Assembly: GCA_017451525.1 (NCBI GenBank)
Contig: JAFTOD010000002.1
Location: forward strand, 1-64,000
Reading direction: 5' to 3'
Source: Paludibacteraceae bacterium
GTDB lineage: Bacteria > Bacteroidota > Bacteroidia > Bacteroidales > Paludibacteraceae
DNA: 64,000 nucleotides
Below are positions 27,249-34,337 of the stretch, piece after piece. The notes beneath the pieces are model-generated. The model was not told the DNA's origin and searched no databases. It saw only the letters and a program-made list of their open reading frames with translations. The stretch's first letter is position 1. Every line of letters starts with the position of its first letter. The translations under genes and the position numbers were made by a program.

Positions 27249-27292
27249 TACGTACCATATACGTAGGATATACGTAACATATACGTAAGATA
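27249..27292. repeat. TACGTA array with 11-bp period
   Basis: The palindrome TACGTA occurs four times at exact 11-bp steps (27249, 27260, 27271, 27282), separated by CCATA, GGATA, ACATA and AGATA. Sites would face one side of the helix. Confidence 0.85.
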
Positions 27293-27363
27293 ATCGGGTT
27301 AATAACAAGGGATCCCCCTATCTTTATCCCGCCTTCTATATGCTTCTTTCCCGCTATCTTTCT

Positions 27364-27407
27364 CGAAACCACACCGTTATCATCTCGTTACCACTTCATT
27401 GCCATCC
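27364..27407. repeat. 11-bp micro-tandem array
   Basis: Four units are consecutive: CGAAACCACAC, CGTTATCATCT, CGTTACCACTT, CATTGCCATCC. It lies about 55 bases before the promoter of the structured leader at 27460. Confidence 0.55.
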
Positions 27408-27459
27408 AATACTTTCCCCGTACTCTCCAACTATTTTTTATATTTTTTCCCTCTTCCTC

Positions 27460-27490
27460 TTGCGCAAATCAAAAAAATGTAGTAATTTTG
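27460..27490 (+). promoter_or_regulatory. promoter of the structured leader / T9SS-FISUMP operon
   Basis: TTG at 27460-27462 and TAATTTTG at 27483-27490 have a 20-bp spacer. Transcription would begin near 27497, about 325 bases before the first start codon. Confidence 0.72.
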
Positions 27491-27500
27491 CAACCGCAAA

Positions 27501-27748
27501 CCCAAAGTTTGCAGACATATTATTAAAAGCGTTTATTAGCGCTTGTTTTAGAGATTCGAAATCCTGCAAAATTTCATCCTATCTAAAACAAGAAGGCAGT
27601 AAACGCCCTTTGGGATATGACTATCCCGCCCACAGAGCATCCTTTATTGGATTGCTCTGTTTGGTGGCATTCATATTCGGCGTGGGCGTTCGTTGCTTAT
27701 TCTTATAGGATAGGGTCTTGCAGGAACCTCGAATCTGAGAATAAGCAA
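27501..27748 (+). ncRNA. candidate structured RNA leader, family not recognised
   Basis: Nested stems are CCCAAAG (27501-27507)/CTTTGGG (27608-27614), GCGTTTA (27529-27535)/TAAACGC (27600-27606) and CTTGTTTTAGA (27542-27552)/TCTAAAACAAG (27582-27592). Further hairpins are GGGATA (27612-27617)/TATCCC (27622-27627), CAGAGCA (27633-27639)/TGCTCTG (27653-27659) inside CGCCCAC (27627-27633)/GTGGGCG (27682-27688), and TTGCTTATTCT (27693-27703)/AGAATAAGCAA (27738-27748). The big loops 27553-27582 and 27705-27735 are complementary to each other in three ordered 7-base blocks. It has a good promoter and lies before a surface-protein operon. It lacks the hallmarks of tmRNA, RNase P RNA and SRP RNA. It could be a switch-like leader or a separate small RNA. 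Confidence 0.7.
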
Positions 27749-27822
27749 AGGTAAGGTTCCACGCTTTTCTTTTATATTCACGGGTCGTTTGGAGCCGACT
27801 TCCCACAAATCATTCAATAACA

Positions 27823-28314
27823 ATGAAGAATAAGTTTATTCTCATTTGTGCCTTGCTTTGTTCTTCACAGGCGTGGGCTGTTATACCCAGTCTGGTAGTC
27901 AAACCCCTAAGTGGCAAAGAGTGTATCACGGCATTAGGCAACATCGGCAAGGTAGTGTATTCGGGCGACTCGCTGTATGTATATGACGCAGCCCAGAATG
28001 TGGTGTTCAGCGACTTGCTCGCCAACGTGCAACATATCCGTTTCTCGGATGAGCAGCCAAGTACGCCAAACAGTGTAGAGAATACACAGGGTAACAATGC
28101 CTTGCAAGTAAAAGTGTATCCCAACCCTACGCAAGACATTTTAATGGTGGAGCATGCGCAAAGCGAAGTGTTGCGATTGTACTCTATGGATGGTCGTTTG
28201 GTGGTAACACAGGCAGTAGAGAGCGGTTCTGCGCAAGTGGATATGGCAGAGTTGCCCACAGGTAACTACTTACTACTCAGTGGCAATCAATCTTTCCAAG
28301 TAATTAAACAATAA
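27823..28314 (+). CDS. secreted protein with T9SS C-terminal signal
   Basis: The protein is 163 residues: signal peptide to about residue 20 (LICALLCSSQAWA), then a short beta-rich domain (about 21-85) I do not recognise. A T9SS type A sorting domain closes it (VKVYPNPTQDILMVEH, LRLYSMDGRLVV and LPTGNYLLLSGNQSFQVIKQ). It would be exported by the type IX system and attached to, or released from, the cell surface. It begins about 325 bases after a promoter, behind the structured leader at 27501-27748, and is followed after 13 bp by the FISUMP gene, so the two form an operon. Confidence 0.82.
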   Translation: MKNKFILICALLCSSQAWAVIPSLVVKPLSGKECITALGNIGKVVYSGDSLYVYDAAQNVVFSDLLANVQHIRFSDEQPSTPNSVENTQGNNALQVKVYPNPTQDILMVEHAQSEVLRLYSMDGRLVVTQAVESGSAQVDMAELPTGNYLLLSGNQSFQVIKQ

Positions 28315-28327
28315 AACTTATAATGAT

Positions 28328-29365
28328 ATGAAAAAACTTTTCTTTTTACTGGCTTGTGTAGCCATGAGTGTATTATCTTTTGGTCAAGACAATCAATTGG
28401 TATGGGCAAATGGTCATTTGCTGTATGGTACTCCTATTGAGAGTATTGATAGTTTAACCTACGATGAGATGCAGGATATTGATACTTTGCATTTACTCCT
28501 CCCTCGCACATTGATTAAGGTGGTACATGATACGGTGTATATTCACGACACAGTATATGTAGAAACAGGTTGTGGAGATGAAGATGATACTCCTTCCGCA
28601 GGCATAGGTATGTTCTCTGTTTCCGCAGATAAACAAGTGACCTTCTCTAAAGGTAACTTACAATATACCCAATCAACTAATACATGGTCTTTTGCGAGTG
28701 CTCAGTGGGAAGTGATAGGTACAGATAATGTAATTGGTGGCAGTGTGTCTTCTGACCCAACTTATGGTGATTCTAAATCAGGAACTGCATTGGCAGATAA
28801 GGTTGATTTATTCGGTTGGAGTACGAGTTTGACAAATTTCGGTGTAAGTACTTCTACTAATTATGAAACTTATTATGGTAGTTTCGTTGATTGGGGTAAG
28901 AATAAGATTGGTAATGATGCTCCTAATACCTGGCGTACACTATCTAAGGATGAGTGGGAATATCTATTAAAGACTAGAGAGAATGCATCTTCTCTCAATG
29001 GTGTCGCTCAGGTCAATGGTGTGAATGGTTTAATTTTCTTGCCTGATAATTGGGTATGTCCAGCGGGTGTTACCTTTAAGTCAGGTTTCCATAGTAACGA
29101 TGGTGTTGATTATTATGCAGCTTACCAAACCTTCACGGCTGATCAATGGTCTTTACTCGAGGCGGCAGGTGCAGTCTTCCTGCCTGTCGCGGGCTACCGC
29201 GACCGCTCGCTTGTGCGCCATGTGCAGAACGGCGGCTACTATTGGTCTGCCACTGAGAGCGGTGACTACAACGCGAGCTACCTCTACTTCTTCTCGGACG
29301 TGGCGCGCATGAGCCACAACTATCGCTACTACGGTCGGTCAGTCCGTCTTGTCAAGGATCTATAG
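28328..29365 (+). CDS. FISUMP-domain surface protein with mosaic 3' end
   Basis: The protein is 345 residues: signal peptide (to about SFGQD, residue 21), linker with DTVYIHDTVYV-type repeats (about 60-80), then a Fibrobacter-succinogenes-major-paralogous (FISUMP) domain of C-type-lectin fold (about 95-345). Its motifs include FSKGNLQYT, FGWSTSL, WRTLSKDEWEYLL, LFLPVAGYRD-like FLPVAGYRDRS, GGYYWSATES and YYGRSVRLVKD. Base composition changes abruptly near 29158: I count 61% G+C in 29161-29360 against 42% in 28981-29160, with a matching shift to codons ending in C. The C-type-lectin tail is where diversity-generating retroelements act in other proteins, but no reverse transcriptase is in this window. 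A terminator follows at 29430. Confidence 0.85.
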   Translation: MKKLFFLLACVAMSVLSFGQDNQLVWANGHLLYGTPIESIDSLTYDEMQDIDTLHLLLPRTLIKVVHDTVYIHDTVYVETGCGDEDDTPSAGIGMFSVSADKQVTFSKGNLQYTQSTNTWSFASAQWEVIGTDNVIGGSVSSDPTYGDSKSGTALADKVDLFGWSTSLTNFGVSTSTNYETYYGSFVDWGKNKIGNDAPNTWRTLSKDEWEYLLKTRENASSLNGVAQVNGVNGLIFLPDNWVCPAGVTFKSGFHSNDGVDYYAAYQTFTADQWSLLEAAGAVFLPVAGYRDRSLVRHVQNGGYYWSATESGDYNASYLYFFSDVARMSHNYRYYGRSVRLVKDL

Positions 29366-29429
29366 TAAGCACCAAAATTTTGTTCGCAGGCATAGCCACG
29401 ACAAAATCAAAACCTAAAAAATACTCCAA

Positions 29430-29456
29430 AAGGTGGCAACCCAGCCACCTTTTTAA
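29430..29456 (+). terminator. terminator of the T9SS-FISUMP operon
   Basis: AAGGTGGC pairs with GCCACCTT across a six-base loop and continues into a T-run. Confidence 0.88.
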
Positions 29457-29475
29457 CACTATTTTATACAAACAC

Positions 29476-29506
29476 TTGCATATATCAATAAAAAGCAGTA
29501 CCTTTG
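29476..29506 (+). promoter_or_regulatory. promoter of the AAA ATPase gene
   Basis: TTG at 29476-29478 and TACCTTTG at 29499-29506 have a 20-bp spacer. The 24 bases 29485-29508 are identical to 257-280 upstream of the TPR/HTH regulator. Confidence 0.75.
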
Positions 29507-29510
29507 CACC

Positions 29511-29538
29511 GCAAATTGCATAATGCAAATTGCATAAT
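29511..29538. repeat. two 14-bp direct repeats in the ATPase leader
   Basis: GCAAATTGCATAAT occurs twice back to back. The ATTGCATAATGCAAT centre can also fold as a short hairpin. It lies directly after the expected start of transcription. Confidence 0.7.
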
Positions 29539-29555
29539 TTTATAATATATTTATT

Positions 29556-30683
29556 ATGAAAGAGTTATCTAATCCTTTTTTGGTATATGGCTATGATAGC
29601 CCCCGCTATTTTTGCGACCGAGAAGCAGAAACACAAGAACTATTAGAGGCAATACAAAATGGTAGAAACGTCAGTTTGATTAGTCCGCGTAGAATGGGTA
29701 AAACGGGTTTAATTCACAATCTGTTTTATCACTTCCAAACGCAAAACGCTGACATTGCATGTATCTATATTGATATTTACGCCACCAAAAGTTTAGCAGA
29801 TTTTGTGCGTCAATTAGCGCGCGAAATCATTGGCAAGTTTGATTCGCCTCTGCAACAAATGGGCAATAATATCAGCCAATTATTGCGAGGACTGAAACTA
29901 ACAATGGAGTTTGACCCCATTACCAATAATCCGCAATGGAGTGTTGGTTTTCAGCCACAAGAATCGGAGCAAACCTTAGACACAATCTTTCAATATGTCA
30001 AAGACTTAGATAAGAATCTCGTCATTGCCATTGATGAGTTTCAGCAGATAAATGAATACCCAGAAAAGAATGTAGAAGCACTATTGCGCACCTATGTGCA
30101 AAACCTTCATAATGTGCGGTTTATCTTTTCGGGCAGCAAACAACACCTGATGATGCAAATGTTTGATTCGCCCAAACATCCATTCTACTCCAGCACCCAA
30201 CGCCTGCATTTGCGACCAATAGATGAGCACATCTACTATCTATTTGTGCAACAGCACCTGCAATCCAAAAACTTGACCATATCAGAAGACTTATTCCATA
30301 CCATTTACACCACAGTAGATGGGGTAACGTGGTATGTGCAATCCATTCTCAATAAGTTGTACGGGCTTTATAATGACCAACAACTCACAGAAGAAGATTT
30401 TCGCCAATGCCTGCAAGCAATAGTATCTTCGCGTGCGGATGATTACAATCGCTTGTATCAATTATTGACTTCTAATCAAGCCACACTGCTCACTGCCATA
30501 GCTAAAGAACATTGTGTACAATCGCCTACAGCAGGTGGATTTATGCAGAAATACCACTTGAAAGCAGTCGGAAGCGTGCAGCGAGCCATACAATACTTGT
30601 CGGAAAACGAATATATTTATCCTACAGAGAAAGGATATATTGTATATGATCGTTTCTTAGCATTTTGGCTGAGAAGAAAATAA
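29556..30683 (+). CDS. AAA ATPase of the archaeal-ATPase (DUF234-associated) type
   Basis: The protein is 375 residues. Near the N-terminus are FCDREAETQELLEAI and the P-loop SPRRMGKTGL (about 46-55). Walker B is LVIAIDEFQQI near 155, followed by sensor FIFSGSKQHLM near 193. The C-terminal third is helical with winged-helix character (residues about 280-375, ending YIVYDRFLAFWLRRK). Bacteroidota carry many such stand-alone ATPases; their role is unknown, with proposals ranging from mobile-element functions to defence. It has its own promoter and lies between two secreted-protein genes to which it has no evident link. Confidence 0.85.
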   Translation: MKELSNPFLVYGYDSPRYFCDREAETQELLEAIQNGRNVSLISPRRMGKTGLIHNLFYHFQTQNADIACIYIDIYATKSLADFVRQLAREIIGKFDSPLQQMGNNISQLLRGLKLTMEFDPITNNPQWSVGFQPQESEQTLDTIFQYVKDLDKNLVIAIDEFQQINEYPEKNVEALLRTYVQNLHNVRFIFSGSKQHLMMQMFDSPKHPFYSSTQRLHLRPIDEHIYYLFVQQHLQSKNLTISEDLFHTIYTTVDGVTWYVQSILNKLYGLYNDQQLTEEDFRQCLQAIVSSRADDYNRLYQLLTSNQATLLTAIAKEHCVQSPTAGGFMQKYHLKAVGSVQRAIQYLSENEYIYPTEKGYIVYDRFLAFWLRRK

Positions 30684-30715
30684 ATTAGTATCTTTCCTCA
30701 TAACACCACTTCCCC

Positions 30716-32062
30716 ATGCTACTCGCGTTTCTCTTTTCCATTCTAACAGCCACATACTCACTCTCTTCCACCACTTCCGTCGATGCAAGTGGCGTACTGC
30801 CCGAGAGCTCAACCTACACCTACGAGCGTAGTGCCACCACGGGACAAAAAGGGCAGATGACCGCAGGCAACTCTACACGCCTTTACCTGACTGGTTGGGA
30901 AGGCTGCACCATACGTACCGTCACACTCTCCATGCGCTCCAACAAGTCTGCTGGCGCAGGATCACTGAAGATGTTGATTGGAAAAGAAGTCGTGTGGCAG
31001 ATTGATGACCAATCGTTTGCCGATGCTGCATGGGCAGAAACATTTACCACCGACTGGGTGGATATTGTAAAGAATATGAATGTAGAGGTTCGGTCGGGCG
31101 AAGCAGTAGAAATCATCATTTCTGCTACTCAAAATAGTCTATATATCAATAGTTATACCATCAACTACGAAGCGCCAGTGTCTAGGTGCTATTCTGTAGA
31201 ATTTGTAACGGGATTAGATACCATATTGCCTCCCATTATGCAAGCAGCAATAGGCGAGCCTATTCTTCTGCCAGCTTGGCAAGATACCGCTATTTGGCAT
31301 TTTATCGGGTGGAGTGAAACGGAGGTTGAAGATGCTCAATGGGCACCTTCCATATTACCCGCAGGCACCCAATACCTCCCCACTCATGATACCAAACTCT
31401 ATGCAGTCTATTCATCTGGGGATAAGGTGCTATCGTCATCGAAAAACGTTTCGGGTGAATATGTTATGGTGCAACGTAATGCATATACAGAGCAGTTGTA
31501 TGGCATAAGCATGGGTGCTGCTTTGTTGGGTAAAGTCCACGAAGGTAGTCTATTTACTTCTCCTGCATCAATTGTTTATACAGAAGAAGCGCAGTCTGTT
31601 CTTTGCTCCATGGTAGATAGCAATGCAATCTACGATATTCATTTTCTAACTGATTCTACATTGACCATTCAACATGTCATAAGTGGCGAATACATTGGTT
31701 ATCATCGCACATCTTTGACCAACGATGTGTCGGAATGGCGTTATCGTCTGCTGCAAGATGGCTCATGGGTGTTTTATTATGAACATAATGCTAGCACATA
31801 TGCGCTCTACATTGGTGCGGGTACTGATGATATATTCAATAGTGTTGATGGATATGTACAGCATATGAATATCAGCGTATTAGAGAATAATGTCATGTGG
31901 CTGTATCCATATGTTGAGGCAGAATATACTTCTTGGCCATTTGGTAAATTCTATTCCGTAGAAAATGTAGATGTGGAACGAGGCAAAAATGTCCACCATG
32001 TGCATTTCGGGAACTATGATTTGTGGATTATTGATGGTAAGAAATATGTGCATCTCAAATGA
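30716..32062 (+). CDS. secreted protein with InlB-like repeat, unknown role
   Basis: The protein is 448 residues with a short signal-like start (LLAFLFSILTATYSLS). Residues of about 25-155 look like a beta-sandwich (RLYLTGWEGCTIRTVTLSMR, VEVRSGEAVEIIISA). A Listeria-Bacteroides (InlB-type) repeat follows (about 160-235, with FIGWSETEVEDAQW and TKLYAVYSS), then a second beta-rich domain. The end (VHFGNYDLWIIDGKKYVHLK) resembles the short hydrophobic-Asp-Gly-Lys terminal motif of the giant protein at 57791, perhaps a non-standard sorting signal. Related modules occur in the two large proteins at 52794 and 57791. The start codon is 32 bases after the ATPase stop, so they may be co-transcribed. 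Confidence 0.68.
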   Translation: MLLAFLFSILTATYSLSSTTSVDASGVLPESSTYTYERSATTGQKGQMTAGNSTRLYLTGWEGCTIRTVTLSMRSNKSAGAGSLKMLIGKEVVWQIDDQSFADAAWAETFTTDWVDIVKNMNVEVRSGEAVEIIISATQNSLYINSYTINYEAPVSRCYSVEFVTGLDTILPPIMQAAIGEPILLPAWQDTAIWHFIGWSETEVEDAQWAPSILPAGTQYLPTHDTKLYAVYSSGDKVLSSSKNVSGEYVMVQRNAYTEQLYGISMGAALLGKVHEGSLFTSPASIVYTEEAQSVLCSMVDSNAIYDIHFLTDSTLTIQHVISGEYIGYHRTSLTNDVSEWRYRLLQDGSWVFYYEHNASTYALYIGAGTDDIFNSVDGYVQHMNISVLENNVMWLYPYVEAEYTSWPFGKFYSVENVDVERGKNVHHVHFGNYDLWIIDGKKYVHLK

Positions 32063-32075
32063 TTTTCTACAAAAA

Positions 32076-32107
32076 TTTGGTAGAATGCGAAAAAAGCAGT
32101 ATCTTTG
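32076..32107 (+). promoter_or_regulatory. promoter of the dipeptidyl peptidase gene
   Basis: TTTG at 32076-32079 and TATCTTTG at 32100-32107 have a 20-bp spacer. It supports the start codon at 32185 over the longer reading frame from 32137. Confidence 0.75.
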
Positions 32108-32184
32108 CAGCGTAAAATAACAGAAAGAAGGTTCTGGTGCTGAGATGGCGCAAAATACCTTTGCACGATTTTTTTGCAAGCGAT

Positions 32185-34263
32185 ATGAGAAAGATAACAC
32201 TGATACTCTGCTTAATGCTCACGTCCATGTGGCTGTGTGCCGATGATATGATGCATATCCTACGCGGTGGCTACGACGCTAAGACCCTAACTGCTGACAC
32301 ACTACAATACATTGTCAATCAAGGACAAAACAGCGAACGCTATCGTTTGGAGTACGAGAATAAGCAGCAACTGTTTCGCCATTCCTTTATGGCGGATTAC
32401 TACTTGGTAGATACCCAAAAGAACACTCGCACTCGCCTGAGCGATGTGCCTGTGCGCGATGCCCAACTATCGCCTAATGGCAAGTATGTGGTATATGCCA
32501 AGGCAGATAATAATCTATATATCTACAAAATTGACTTCAAGACCGAAGTGGCACTCACAACGGGCGAAAACACCGAAATCTTCAACGGCATCTCCGATTG
32601 GCTATACGAAGAGGAGTTTGCTGTTACCCGCCTCTTCGCTTTCTCACCCGATAGCAAACAGGTGGCTTTTGTTCGTTTAGACGAGACCGAAGTGCCTACT
32701 TTCGAATGGCAGACGTTCTTGCCAGACAGCGGAAGTGTGGAATATACCAACGGAATATATCCGCAGTCCCACACACTCCGCTACCCCAAAGCAGGCGCAG
32801 CCAACGCAAAAGCCTCCATATGCGTCTACGACATCCACTATAAGACCATCCGTCAAATGCAGTTGCCGTCGTATATGGATAGCTACATCCCACGCATCAC
32901 ATGGACACCGCTGACCAAGCCTACCAAGAAGGATGAGCAACCTACCAGCGATTTGGTTATCCTCCACATGAACCGCGACCAAAATAGGATGGATGTGGTC
33001 AAAGGTAATCCGAAATCTACTGTATGCCATCCGTTCTATAGCGAACAAAGCAAGAACCACTATGTGGACTTCTCCCTCTTCGACCAATGGCAGTGGCTGT
33101 CAGATGGTCGTGTGATTGTACTCAGCGAGAAAGGTGGCTACAGCCAAGCCTATCTCTACTCCTCGCAAGGCATCGAGCAGAAGCTCCTTACGCCTCAGCA
33201 GCAGGATATCACCATGCTATATGGCTACAACGAGCAACTGCAAACCCTCTACTACCAAGCAGCCAACACCCCTATGACGCGCCAAGCCTATGCGCTCAAT
33301 CTCAAGAAGAACACCACAACCTGCCTCACCCAAGGCGAAGGTACACACACGCTGACTTTCTCCCGCGACCTCACGCGTTACATCGACTGCTACCAATCCC
33401 TCAACCTCCCACAACGCTATACATTGCACACAGTCGGAGGTGCGTCCGAGTTGATATTAGACAACGATTCGGTACTGCAAGCATGGAACGCCAGCGGTTT
33501 GCCTAACAAGGAGTTCTTCACCATCACCACCGAGCGTGGCGACGTGCTCAACGCATGGCGTATCTTGCCAAAGAACTTCGACGCTACCAAGCGCTATCCT
33601 GTCGTCATGATGCAATACAGTGGTCCAGGAAGTCAAAAAGTGACCGATACATGGCGCAAACGCTTTGGTCATTACTTGGCATCGCAGGGGTATCTGGTGG
33701 TGAATGTAGATGGTCGTGGTACGAATGCTCGCGGTCGTGATTGGCGCAATGCCACTTATATGCAGTTGGGCGTGAAAGAAGCCGAAGATCAGATAAGCGC
33801 AGCTAAATACTTGAAGACTTTGCCATATGTGGACGGCAATAGAATGGCTATATGCGGTTGGAGCTATGGTGGCTACCAAACACTCATGTGCCTCAGCAAA
33901 CAGGGCGGGGAAAACATATGGCAATGTGGTATTGCCATAGCGCCAGTCACTTCATGGCGACTCTATGACTCTGCCTACACCGAGCGCTACATGCGTCGTC
34001 CGCAGGTAAATAGCATGGGATACGACAAGGCAGATGTGATGCGTTTGGCTGCCGACTTACAGGGGCAATTGCTATTGGTTCACGGTTTGGCTGATGATAA
34101 CGTACATGCACAGCAGTCGTGGCTATATGTGGATGCACTCGTGCAAGCGGGCAAGCAGTTTGAGATGCAGTTCTATCCCGACGACAACCACTTCCTCCGC
34201 AACCGCTCCAACTACGAGCACCTCCACCGTCGCATCATGCTCTTCCTCGAAAAACAACTTTAA
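32185..34263 (+). CDS. dipeptidyl peptidase IV-like S9 serine protease
   Basis: I start the gene at the ATG at 32185, which gives a proper signal peptide (RKITLILCLMLTSMWLCAD) and 692 residues; a 16-residue extension is possible but lacks a signal. The N-terminal half is the DPPIV beta-propeller (DVPVRDAQLSPNGKYVVYAK, EEFAVTRLFAFSPDSKQVAF with the Glu-Glu pair that binds the peptide N-terminus). The C-terminal half is the S9 hydrolase: GWSYGGYQT (Ser560), HGLADDNVH (Asp638) and DDNHF (His669). It removes X-Pro or X-Ala dipeptides from peptides in the periplasm, feeding amino-acid uptake. All catalytic residues are present. The next gene begins after a 10-bp repeat array. Confidence 0.93.
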   Translation: MRKITLILCLMLTSMWLCADDMMHILRGGYDAKTLTADTLQYIVNQGQNSERYRLEYENKQQLFRHSFMADYYLVDTQKNTRTRLSDVPVRDAQLSPNGKYVVYAKADNNLYIYKIDFKTEVALTTGENTEIFNGISDWLYEEEFAVTRLFAFSPDSKQVAFVRLDETEVPTFEWQTFLPDSGSVEYTNGIYPQSHTLRYPKAGAANAKASICVYDIHYKTIRQMQLPSYMDSYIPRITWTPLTKPTKKDEQPTSDLVILHMNRDQNRMDVVKGNPKSTVCHPFYSEQSKNHYVDFSLFDQWQWLSDGRVIVLSEKGGYSQAYLYSSQGIEQKLLTPQQQDITMLYGYNEQLQTLYYQAANTPMTRQAYALNLKKNTTTCLTQGEGTHTLTFSRDLTRYIDCYQSLNLPQRYTLHTVGGASELILDNDSVLQAWNASGLPNKEFFTITTERGDVLNAWRILPKNFDATKRYPVVMMQYSGPGSQKVTDTWRKRFGHYLASQGYLVVNVDGRGTNARGRDWRNATYMQLGVKEAEDQISAAKYLKTLPYVDGNRMAICGWSYGGYQTLMCLSKQGGENIWQCGIAIAPVTSWRLYDSAYTERYMRRPQVNSMGYDKADVMRLAADLQGQLLLVHGLADDNVHAQQSWLYVDALVQAGKQFEMQFYPDDNHFLRNRSNYEHLHRRIMLFLEKQL

Positions 34264-34270
34264 ACCACAT

Positions 34271-34310
34271 TGAACAATGTTGAACAACGTTGAACCATTT
34301 TGAACAACAA
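34271..34310. repeat. 10-bp micro-tandem array upstream of the MFS gene
   Basis: Four consecutive decamers are TGAACAATGT, TGAACAACGT, TGAACCATTT and TGAACAACAA. They end 27 bases before the MFS start codon. Confidence 0.75.
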
Positions 34311-34337
34311 TATAAACAACAAAAACAATCTAATGTT

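Noticed and set aside
27340-27708. A 122-codon open frame through the structured leader on the plus strand
   Set aside because: It begins upstream of the promoter, its composition is not protein-like, and it overlaps the paired RNA stems. The frame is better explained by the RNA.
27501-27748. tmRNA, RNase P RNA or SRP RNA
   Set aside because: No tRNA-like ends or tag frame, no GAGGAAAGTCC-type RNase P core, and no SRP GGAAGCAG-type loop can be seen.
28328-29556. A complete diversity-generating retroelement at the FISUMP gene
   Set aside because: No reverse transcriptase, accessory protein or template repeat is present in the window; only the variable-tail signature is seen.
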